Below, piece after piece: positions 11,601-23,300 of a DNA stretch of 43,000 nucleotides (the stretch's first letter is position 1; every line of letters begins with the position of its first letter). Source of the DNA: Elysia marginata (lineage: Eukaryota > Mollusca > Gastropoda > Plakobranchidae); the NCBI GenBank assembly GCA_019649035.1, contig BMAT01009406.1, forward strand, positions 38,297 through 81,296, written 5' to 3'. The notes below the pieces were generated by a model. The model saw only the letters and a list, made by a program, of their open reading frames with translations. It had not been told where the DNA came from and did no database searches. The translations under genes and the position numbers were made by a program.

Positions 11601-14315
11601 ATATTTGCTTGGAATAAGTAAACGAAACACTTGTTTACTTGTAAAGTCTTCAACTGTTTATCTCTACATTTTTGTAGAGTTCCAAATTTGCAAACCCAAA
11701 GACAGAAAGTTTTAAGCTTATTTTTCTGGGCTTCATCTCTAGGACCAGCGTGTGCCAGCAGACATGATCTTACTGAAGACATCTGAGACAGATGGTGGAT
11801 GCTTCATCCGCACGGATCAGCTGGATGGAGAAACAGACTGGAAGCTGCGTCTCTCTGTGCAAAACACCCATAGACTGCCATCTAATGAGGTAGGTATTGC
11901 AATTTTCGTCATGTGTGTACGTTTTTTTATTAATATGCTGTCATTATCACTTACGTGACAAAGGCTTATTTAGAATTTTTTTTTTTATTTTAGACATGCA
12001 TCAATTTTTAGTTTACATCTGTTACAGAGCATTCAAGTTAGAATATTTCAGAAGCAGGTAACGTTTATGCATCTTATTTTATGTCGTCATCAAAGGCTCT
12101 AGATTTGATGGGTATCCATATTTTAAGGCCTAATTGAAAAAAATTTCTCCGTGCACATTTTGTTAGAAAAGTGAAGACATTTCTTGGAGGTTCTGTTACA
12201 GCTCTAAAATATTTAGATTTTGTATAAATTTTCCTTTTCATGTTATAGTATTATAAGTTGGACTCATATTAGTTGCATGTTATCAAGAGGATGTTGATAT
12301 GTTTTTATGTTCCCTCTTCTTTCAATTTTTTCTTTAAATCCAAAACCCTTCTACTTTATTGAGTTGCTAAAGAATTCAGTAGAAAAAAGACTACACTCAG
12401 CTCACCTTTTACCATGCTCACAATGCCTCTCTTCACTTTGCAAGCGAAAAGAGTTGTGGTTCCAACAATTCTTTGCCATTTGCCTCACTTCTGCATTGGT
12501 TTGAGTCTCATTGAACAACAGTTTAAGCTTTTTATCACCTCACATTAAATTATATTACGTAGCTGTATAGTAAAAATGGGAAGCTTGCTCTTCTTTGTAA
12601 TTCCTTCAAGGACATTTGGTTTGCCTTTTTATGCAGCTTTTCAATGGGAGCATCCAGATCTACATAAGTACATAAGTAATCTCACGTCCTTAGAGAGGTG
12701 CCTGATGCGGAAATATGAAATAGAAACTTGGGTGTAGCATATAAATCGGAATACTGATATTACTCATAGTATATGTTGGTTTAATCATTTTCATTTTTAT
12801 CTGTTAGCCATGTTGTATTTGTTGCTGTGGTAGAATCTAAAATTTCGTTGTGTCTATTTACAAAAAACTGACTTTCTTGCCTATGTTTACAATTTATCTT
12901 TCCATTGAAACCTAATATACTGTTCTAGCCTTCGGCTTTATTTGTACGGGCTCTGTGGCCTAGCGGTAAAAACACTCGCTCAGAGATCGGGAGGTACGGG
13001 TTCGATCCCCAGTCGAGTCAAACCAAGGACTTTAAAATTGGTATTAGTAGATGATCCGCCTGGTGTCTGGCATTATGGATTCAGTGCTATGTCTGGTTGG
13101 CCCGGTGTCAGGATAATGTGACTGGGTGTGGTGTATGCAGCGCTCCGTACATCACAGTGTGGCAGCACGCTTTCAACTGTCCCAAGCGTCATCTCTGATA
13201 TAACCTTGTAGTTGAAAAGAGACGTTAAAATTCAAACAACCAACCAACCAACCAATCAGCTTTATTTGCAGTTCTTATAGGGCAAAATTTTCTTACATGT
13301 CCTAAAATAGGAATGTTTACTAGCAGACTGCTGTGGTTACAAGGGGCAAAACAGATGGCATATGAAAAAAAAATTAAATTCCTTATAATTGGTACAGATT
13401 TAAGGGTAGGCTGGTATTGGAGTGGCACAAATTAGCCAGAGTTGAAAATATAGTGGAATACGTTTCTCCAAAGGATTTGCACAGTACTAACTTCAAAATG
13501 AATTTTCTTTTGTCACAGGATATTCTGAATATTAAAGCTCATGTTTTTGCTGAAAAGCCTCAGCAAGCTATTCACAGTTTCATTGGGACTTACACAAGGG
13601 TAAGTGTCATAAAATCTATTGAGGACATTTTCTTTGAGTCATGTATTTTTAAAATTTAGGTTGTTATTTTTATTTCTTTAACACTGCCTCGATTATACCC
13701 TAGGAGGGGCCACATTACTATTGTACAATTCCTTGATTGTCCATTCCCCCCTTCTCATGGCCATCCAAAGTGCATTGATGCTGACAATTTCTCTGATAGC
13801 TGGCTTTGAAAATTTCTCCTGCTACAGATTTTTAATGATTGAAAGGTTTTAAGTTATAAAATAAGCAGGCTGAAAGTAGGAATGGCCAAAAAAGGCTTGC
13901 CTCTGTATCATTTGAACCCTCAACTTATAGTACCGTGAGCATCCACCTTATCCATGTAACCACTAGGCTTCTAAAAAGGTCTTTACTCAGCCTCTGTAAG
14001 TTACTTACTAGCTTTAACAGGAAGAGCCAAATCTCATGAATAAAGACAACCATTGAATCTGGAAGTGCATCAACCCTTAGCCATAGACAACAAACTTAAA
14101 GAACAAACAATAATATTTTAAGGTATGCCTCATATTAACTAAATTTTAGAAATAAGAATAAATAGTGGATGCAGCTACTGCTCAATTATTGATGATTGAA
14201 AAATTTAAGGTATGAAAGTGCTGTTGGATATTAACTGTGTCTGATTGTCTGATGTTGTCAAGCACTTTGAGCTTATGAGGGAAAACATGCTATAAAGGAT
14301 TGCTATCATCATTAA

Positions 14316-14358
<43 letters not shown>

Positions 14359-17300
14359 AAATTAGCAGTGGATTAAGTAGGCTTACTACTTTTTCAGTTT
14401 TTGTGAAAAAGGCAGAAGAAAAATCTTAGTCTTTTTTTTTTTTATAATCATTAACATAGCATAGGCGTAAAATCTAACTTGTTACTGTTTTATTTTGTTG
14501 TCTAAATATGCAGATTTAATTAAATGTTATCACCATGGTTTTTCCCTAAAAAATTGTGTGCTGTCTTTTTTTATGAGATCATTTTATTTTTGTATTTGGA
14601 AAGCAAAAAACACTCTTAGTTCTTTTGAATTGCAAGTAACAAAAAAAGTCTACACAAATAAAAATGTTTTAGAAATTTGTTGCATACCTTTTTTACTTCT
14701 TTTTCAATAATTGAAATTTAAATGAGGTTAAAGCCAGCAGCTAATCGAAACAGAATTTTTGTATTTAAAAAAATAAAAATGTTTTAGAAATTTGTCGCAT
14801 ACCTTTTTTACTTCTTTTTCAATAATTGAAAAAGAAGTAAAAAAGGTATGCGACAAATTTCTAAAACATTTTTATTTTTTTAAATACAAAAATTCTGTTT
14901 CGATTAGCTGCTGGCTTTAACCTCATTTAAACTGTAACTGGTGTACTGTACATAGCTCAGACCGTGTGTCCTCTCATCTTGACGGGAAAATATGTTTGAA
15001 AGCTAACAGATAAAAATATTTTGCTTTCACCAGAGTGATGTTGACTGCTCTGTGGAGGACTCTCTGAGTATAGAAAACACCATGTGGGCTAATACAGTTG
15101 TGGCTTCAGGCACAGCTCTTGGGGTAGTCATCTATACAGGAGGGGAGACAAGGGCTGTTATGAATACTTCCCAGCCTAGCAGCAAGGTATTCTTTCATAC
15201 TTAGCTTCCTTTGTCCATTACGTATGTTGCTTTTATATTGTGATACAAGATATTATATTTGTGAATGCTAATCTATAACCCATACATGATGTGTTTGTTG
15301 ATTTTCTTTTCAAGCGCTGTTGTTATTTTCTTTTTTAATCTCACATATTATAATTTTATGAAATGTCTTTTTCGCAAGAAAAAGACGTCACAAACCATAC
15401 TCCTTTTGTGTTTACTATTTTATCAAAACCAGATGGGTCTTCTAGACATGGAAATCAACACACTGACAAAACTTCTGTTCTCTGCAGTTTTTATCTTATC
15501 GTTGGTGATGATGATTCTCAAGGTAGTTATAGATGCCTCTTTTCACAACAGTATTTTGTTACACATGTTGTCTTCTTTGTTTTCTTTGTATTATAGTCTA
15601 AAGCATATTTTAATTGATTTTCATTTTTTTTGAAAGGATAAACCTTAACCATTTATCTGTTAAGGAATATATTTTTTTTTGATTAATGGGTGGGTAAAGT
15701 TTAGAGTTTAAGAGTGGTCCCAAAAATTTGTATTTGCACTTTTATTGATATTAAAGTTACACCTTTTATATGATTCTTAATATAGAGGTAAAGACGAATT
15801 TACCATGTTTTTAATCAAAATTTGGTAAAAGGTCTCTCATATGTCACCACCTGTATTTTTTTCAAATTATAAAAAAATAAATCAATCTTTGCTAAAATTT
15901 GAAAAATGCAAATGCCAAATTTAAAAAATAATGCTCTTAAATTGTGCTTAAAACAAAAAATAAATCACAAGTAAATGATAACAATAGTATTAACTTTGCT
16001 CTCAGCTATAATTAACTTACTAAAATTTATGTGTTTTCACAAACATGAGGCTTGTCGCAAGGCAATTATGTTATTTTATTATTCCACAACAAAATTCTCA
16101 GCATATTATATCTCATGCTCTAATTGCTATGATATGATGATAACATTAAGAAGCTTGCTCACTTCAAATCAATAATTCAGGCACTTAGAAAACATTTTGT
16201 CAGCACTTGTAATAGAAAGGCTTGTCTTGAAAAAAATTCATTCTTCTTTTATTATTTAGCAAAAAAACTATGTTCAGTTGTTCACTTTTTACTTTTTTTT
16301 AAATTTTGTTTCTAGGGCTTTGGAGGTCCATGGTACAGATATTTTATGCGCTTCATTGTTCTTTTCTCCTACGTTATCCCTATCAGGTAGGTAAAGTTTT
16401 GTTCAGTTTCCTTAAAAAGCTAATTTGTCATTTATATCTGCATTATGCCCGAATTACGTCTTTTTTATTTTTATTAATGTTTTCACTGAGGTAATTTTGT
16501 CTGTGGTTTCACATAAAGTTGAACATCCAGTTGTTTTTGTTTATAAACTTATCCAGGTCTACTTGTTTTTTTCCCCTGCTCTCACAGCTTACGTGTCAAT
16601 CTAGACATGGGAAAAGCTTTCTACTCTTGGGTTATTCAGCGGGACAAACACATTCCTGGAACAACAGTGCGAAGCACCACCATACCTGAAGAGTTGGGAC
16701 GCATTACATATTTGCTAAGCGACAAGACAGGAACCCTCACACAAAATGAGATGGTATGGCTGTTTCCAATCCTTAGAAGGAAATTTTTTTTAAAATAACA
16801 GTGGCTATGCTTTAATGCAATACCTGCACTGGCATTTCCTGAGACATATTAAAGTTTTTGTTTGAATTGGGATGAATTTACTACACACCTTACATGGTTT
16901 GTCTTATGAAGTACTTTATGAAAAACAGCAAATAGATCATTTTGCAATGGCCAGGTTGTACTAGTAATCAGGGTTTCATTTAACAACCTTAGCCTAAGCT
17001 AAAGAAGAACTAATGAAATATCTTTAGAAACTTTGATATAATTAAGATTGTATCAACAATTTTTAAAACTATATAATAATCAAAGCTCAAATTTGGATCT
17101 ATTACATTTTTTTCCTACAGATTTTCAAGCGGCTTCATCTTGGAACAGTGTCTTTTACCTCAGAAACTATGGATGAGGTACATTGTAAACCCTCTAACTT
17201 CTAGTGCTTTAATATATTAGTATTTGATTCACTTTTCATGTAACATAATTAACTGCAGCATAGGCCTACATGAGTTGATTCTTTTAAACACTGTGTGATG

Positions 17301-20300
17301 GTTTTTGTGTTGCTATTAACTGCCTTTTTAAATTTCTTTGATTATATCAAGTATGATATCTTTTGTGTGTGGGGCAAATATATGTTATTATTTTTTTTGC
17401 CTTTTATCTTTCGCTTGTTGTGTTTTCTTAGTTTTTTTTTGCCAGCCAACTCAATTTTGCTTGATTTTTTGGTATAATGTTATTATCTGTATATCAAAAG
17501 AAATGATTTTATGCCTCTTTGATTCCTCAAATGTGTGAGGTGATCGTCGATGTACTCATGATTTTGAATTCATCTATGAGAATAGATCTGTATGTGTGCT
17601 ACGTTTCTCAGGTCCAGTCTCACTTAAGGACATCCTATACCATTGGGTCATCCTCCTCTGCCACTCCAACCCGCTCTACTGGCCCAGTGAGAAGAAATGT
17701 GACCACACGTGTGACTGAGGCTGTGCGTGCAATTGCACTCTGTCACAATGTGACTCCTGTGTTTGAAAGTGCACCAGCCTCCTCAAATTCTTCATCTCCT
17801 ACAAGGAATGATGATACGGAGGCAGATCAACAGCTAAAACAAAGTGTTACATATCAGGCATCTAGCCCTGATGAGGTGAGACATGATATTTGTTTTACTT
17901 GACTTCATTATCATCTAATTTATTCTATATACATTTTTTTTTATTAAATGCTTTATAGAACGGGGAAAATTTCGGACAGGATTTGTGCCTTACAACTTAT
18001 TGATTCAGACAAACCCCCACTGGACCAAGGTAAGACAAACCTTATAACCATCATAAATGTCTATGCCCCCACGTCCCAAAGATCGGAAAAACACCCAGAT
18101 GATAAAGAAAGATTCTACAAGCAGTTAAATGAAATCATTGATAGTCTGGAGAATAAAACAATTTTATTTGTTGCAGGTGATTTCAATGCTAAAATAGGTA
18201 AATACAAAGAAGGAGAGACGTGTTTAGGCAAATATACAAAGGGGCAACGAATCGATAATGGAAACACACTCATAGAACTGTGTGAGGACAAAAAGCTATT
18301 TATCTCAAACAGTGCATTCAACCACCCAGCAAGACATCAAACAACTTGGGTCGGTCAGAGAAAAGATAGGTCGACTGGGAACATAACAAATATCTTCAAC
18401 CAAATTGACTACATATTATGTCAACAGTGACACAAACACCTCTTGGTAAACGCAAGATCGTACGCCGGTACGATTCTAACAAGCGACCATAAACTAGTAA
18501 AAACTAGCCTACAATTAGAACAACACAGGGTGTGGAGAAAAGCACTGTGCAGGCCTAAAAGACAAGAACCAAAAGTAAACATTGCCAACCTAATCAACAC
18601 AGAGGAATGTCGAACAAAGTATCAACACACGCTAGACTCGCAGCTAGCAAGGCTAACCGCTAGGCCTTGTAAATCAGACAACCCGGCCCAGAGCGTGTCA
18701 GAAAGGCTCGGCGATATACAGGCAGTAATAAAACAGTCCAGCAAGGAAAGTTTAGGGCTTGCAACTACTACTAAACAAAGGAAGCACACGGATCCTGAGA
18801 TCTCAGTGCTATCAAAAGAGCAGAAGGAAATAAGAATAAAGATACAAAACACAAAAGACGACAATGAAATAGGGCAAGGTTGAAAATCGAACGAAATAAA
18901 ATACTACACACCATCAGAAAAAGACAAATAAAGTAACGCAATCAAGAAATAAAAAGAAAACTAAAAGATATTAACCAAGCACAATGCGACCATGCAACGT
19001 TTAAAGCTACTAAACTTTTGAATCAAAAACATTTTGAAAATCCTAAGGTCGAGGATAGGGAAGGAAAACTAGCAAAAAGACCAAACGACATCTTAGAGAT
19101 AGTATCCTCCCATTTTAAAAACAAATTCCAACATGAAAAGGCAGAGATGATTTCACCATTTCAAGGGGAGCCCAAACCACTAGAAAAACCAATAACACCA
19201 GAAGAAGTAAGAAAAGCTTCAACAGCCTCAACAATAATAAAGCACCAGGTGAAGACGAAATTCATACAGAACTTTCAAAATACGGAACACCACTTCTGGA
19301 TCAAACAATCGCCGATATATTTAACACGACCTTCAACAAACATGAAAAAAATAGACATAAACGGAGGAGTGCTTATAGGCATCCAAAAACTCGGAAAAAA
19401 GAAAGGTCCCCCGAACAATCTGCGACCTATAACATTGTTGAACTCACTACGTAAAGCACTTTCGATCATCACTCTCAACAGGATACATAAACGGAGGAGT
19501 GCTTATAGCCATCCAAAAACCCGGAAAAAAGAAAGGTCCCCCGAACAATCTGCGACCTATAACATTGTTGAACTCACTATGTAAAGCACTTTCGATCATC
19601 ACTCTCAACAGGATCAGGCCTGGCGTAGAAAGATACCGTTTCAAACAGTCAAAGCGGATTCCGTCCAAACAGAAGCACCGCGGATGTAGTGTGGACGCAC
19701 AAATGGTTATCAGCCAAGACCCTTAAGGAAGATGTCCGCATTAAAGTCGGGCATGACTACGCCAATATCGCCAAAATCCAAGAGACACTTGAAAAATATC
19801 AACTCAAAGTGAACACTGACAAAACTGAGTTCACATTACTATCAAAAAGTGAAGAAGACTGGAAAAAAGTGAAAAAGGTAGGCTCGCTCATTTACGACAA
19901 TGAGGACATAGAACGAAGAAAGCAACTCTCCTCCACAGCTCTCAGTAGGCTAAACAATCTGTGGTTTGAAGACAACAAAATCAAAACTGCAACAAAGATA
20001 CATCTCTTATAAATCATTGGTAAAATCTATCCTGCTATGTAACTGCAGCACATGGGCTCTAACTCATACAGAGGAAGAAAAACTAAACGCATTTCATCAA
20101 AAGCAATTGAAAAAGATCCTGAACATAAAATTCCCGGTCAAAATCACAAATAAGTCACTCTACAAAAAATGTCAAGAAAAACCACTATCACTGCAAATAC
20201 TTGAATCTCGCTGGAAATTATTTGGACATATCTTACGGAGACACAGAGACATTCCCGCTAACAAAGCAACTCGTGCATATTTCATTCAATGTGGCAAAAA

Positions 20301-23300
20301 CCATAGGGGAAGACCAAGAACAACACTTCCAACAGTCCTCAACAGAGACCTCGCACTGATTGACCATGAAATCAGACTCCATTCATCTGATGAGCTGGAT
20401 AAGATCACAGCACTCACACAAAATCGAAGGCAGTGGCATGAAATGACGATAAAGATAGAGAGAGCTGCCAAAGCGTCGCAGACAGAGAACTGGGATGCGC
20501 CACGGCACTAAGTCAAGTAAGTCAAATGCCTCTCAAGGAAGAAAGGCATTATGGTTGTAAAAATTTATTGCAGTTTATCTTTGTTATTTGTTGGGGTTTT
20601 TTTGTAGCAAAAATGACACATCTACCATAAACCTTTCTCTCCTTTTCCAGATAGCTTTGGTTACCTGGGCTGAGAGTGTCCACCTCACCTTGGTCAAGCG
20701 TACTCTGGACTCTATCACTTTGAGAACTCCCACAGGGGGTCAGGCAACCTACACCATCCTGCAAATCTTTCCTTTCACTTCAGAGTCAAAACGAATGGGT
20801 ATTATTTTAAGGGTAAGACTTGGCATTGCAACTTGTTAGCTGCAATAGTGGGAATGTTGTCCTGTATCCATTTGTGTAATGGTGAAATAACATACACCTA
20901 CATTCTGTAAGCTTGTCCTCAAATGTATGATGATAAAGATCTATCAATATACAGCGGACACTATTGTAGGCCTAGATCCTAATATTCAATGTTTAGTGAA
21001 GAAATTAATCTCATGCTGACTTCAAGCTTTGGGGTTACCGCAGCAGAATTTCATCACTCACCAAGAATGTGAGCGAGGAGACCTGTGTCAACAGTGCTTC
21101 TAGAGATATTCACCACACATATGAGATTGGAAACCTGCATATAAAATGATGATGAATGGCTTGAGGGTATGAATCAGTACCATAAGGCATGTCAGACTCA
21201 GAGGCAAATATACATGCTGACACAGTAACTGTTTCATCTTTAACACTCTGCTTCTTGAACCCAATGTTATCATAGTTTTAAGTTTTCGATTATACCATCA
21301 GTTGTTCAAAAGGAGAACACATTTCACAATTATCCATTTCAAGTATTGGTCCATAAGTTAGAAAAGAGCCAAAAACCCAAAGCAATCATTATGCACAATT
21401 TAAAAATAATTCTATAAAAGTCAAGAATGAAGAGATTCCTGGTATTCAAAGACTAACTTGCCTAAACATTTTCTCTCGCTGAGAAAATTGCCAAACACTA
21501 CTCATCTAGGCTTACTCCATTAGCGGGCCCCAAAAACATGAATGGTTGTGAATATTGCTGAAAACTGTATACCATATAAATGCCTGAAAGCGTCCTTAGT
21601 AGAAAAATATATTTTTCTCAGCCCTAACAGTGTTTGTATGACAAAGCAGCTTAGTAGTTTTTTAATGATAAAATTAAATAGGAAGCTTTTTGTTTTACTT
21701 CAATGCAGTCACTGAGAGAATAAGAATTAAAAAAAAAAAACTTCAATATTTAAAAAACATACTCCAACATTACTTTATTGTCAACTGGACATAGACAAAG
21801 TTTGCTATTGGCCATTTGCACCTTTTCCTCTTCATTCTTTGAAAAAAAAAAAAGATAAAATATGTGTCATTATCTATGATTCTCTATTGCTGCATTAGAG
21901 ATTTTAATCCATTCTTATGTCTACAGGATGAGGCAGGAGAGATTACATTTTACCTGAAAGGAGCAGATGTAGTAATGCAGTCTATTGTACAGTACAATGA
22001 TTGGTTAGAAGAGGAAGTAAGATATTGTTCGTTTTGCTCTGTTTTTGTTCTAAATGGTTTGAAAGCTTAGATTTTGAAATTTTATGGATGAAGAAGAAAA
22101 TTGTGAAGATATGTGAAATTTGAAATTGTTCTTTAAAAAACACTACATGAGGCAGACTATTATTGTGTAGAAGTTTATACTCTGAAAATGGTCAATAAAA
22201 TATAAGCTTTGTTGTTTTTGTTTCAGGCTTAAAAAATTTGTATGAGATCCTTGACAGAATTCAAATTGATATATTTTTTTTTGTAGTGTGGCAACATGGC
22301 CAGAGAGGGTCTGCGGACTTTGGTTGTGGCAAAAAAGGTCTTATCTGAGGATCAGTATCAGGAGTTTGAAGTAAGGACCAAGGAGCTTGTTTAATCAAAT
22401 TTTTTTATACTTGATTTGCAGTATTGTTTGGGTTGTACATTATGGTTTTGAATTGTTCTTATACGAGGGCTCTTTCATAATTAACCGAAAAATGCCTGTA
22501 AAATCTGCGTTTTTTATGCTATCAACAAAATTTCTTGTACGTGTTCATACCTTGACTCGTCCTTCATTTCTCTACGTAACAGCCAAGTCTGTCAACACAC
22601 TTCTACCAACGCCGCACCATGGAATAGATACCCACTCGGAAGAAACTTCTGTCAAGGTTTTGTAGCCATTTCCGCACATGGTCAACAAGCTCTTCATCGT
22701 CATCAAAGCACTTTCCTGCCAGCTCTAGTTTCAGTGGCCCAAAGAGTTGATAATCAGATGGTGCGAGGTCTGGACTGTGTGGTGGGTGTGGCAAAATCTC
22801 CCATCCATATTTCTCTAGCCATCCTTGCGTCACTCGTGCTGTGTGGGGTGTAGCGTTGTGTTGCAAAATGNNNNNNNNNNNNNNNNNNNNNNNNNNNNNN
22901 NNNNNNNNNNNNNNNNNNNNNNNNNNNNNNNNNNNNNNNNNNNNNNNNNNNNNNNNNNNNNNNNNNNNNNNNNNNNNNNNNNNNNNNNNNNNNNNNNNNN
23001 NNNNNNNNNNNNNNNNNNNNNNNNNNNNNNNNNNNNNNNNNNNNNNNNNNNNNNNNNNNNNNNNNNNNNNNNNNNNNNNNNNNNNNNNNNNNNNNNNNNN
23101 NNNNNNNNNNNNNNNNNNNNNNNNNNNNNNNNNNNNNNNNNNNNNNNNNNNNNNNNNNNNNNNNNNNNNNNNNNNNNNNNNNNNNNNNNNNNNNNNNNNN
23201 NNNNNNNNNNNNNNNNNNNNNNNNNNNNNNNNNNNNNNNNNNNNNNNNNNNNNNNNNNNNNNNNNNNNNNNNNNNNNNNNNNNNNNNNNNNNNNNNNNNN

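Larger units (their letters stand above)
17945..20520 (+). mobile_element. 5'-truncated non-LTR retrotransposon with AP endonuclease, RTE-like, decayed
   Basis: Starts inside an AP endonuclease domain ([24 protein letters not shown], then SDHKLV), continues to an RT N-terminal part ([27 protein letters not shown]), then jumps to the RT C-terminal region ([49 protein letters not shown]). The RT palm with the catalytic F/YxDD is absent. In-frame TGA at 18428-18430, several frameshifts and a 130-bp tandem duplication show that it is dead. It lies in sense in the ATP9 intron between exons L and M. The lineage (RTE versus related clades) is tentative. Confidence 0.88.

Noticed and set aside
12945..13020. 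A functional tRNA gene
   Set aside because: The tRNA-like head is fused to a SINE body and tail with flanking duplications, and no clean cloverleaf was seen.
22603..22866. Independent 87-residue gene
   Set aside because: It is the C-terminal part of the gapped mariner transposase.
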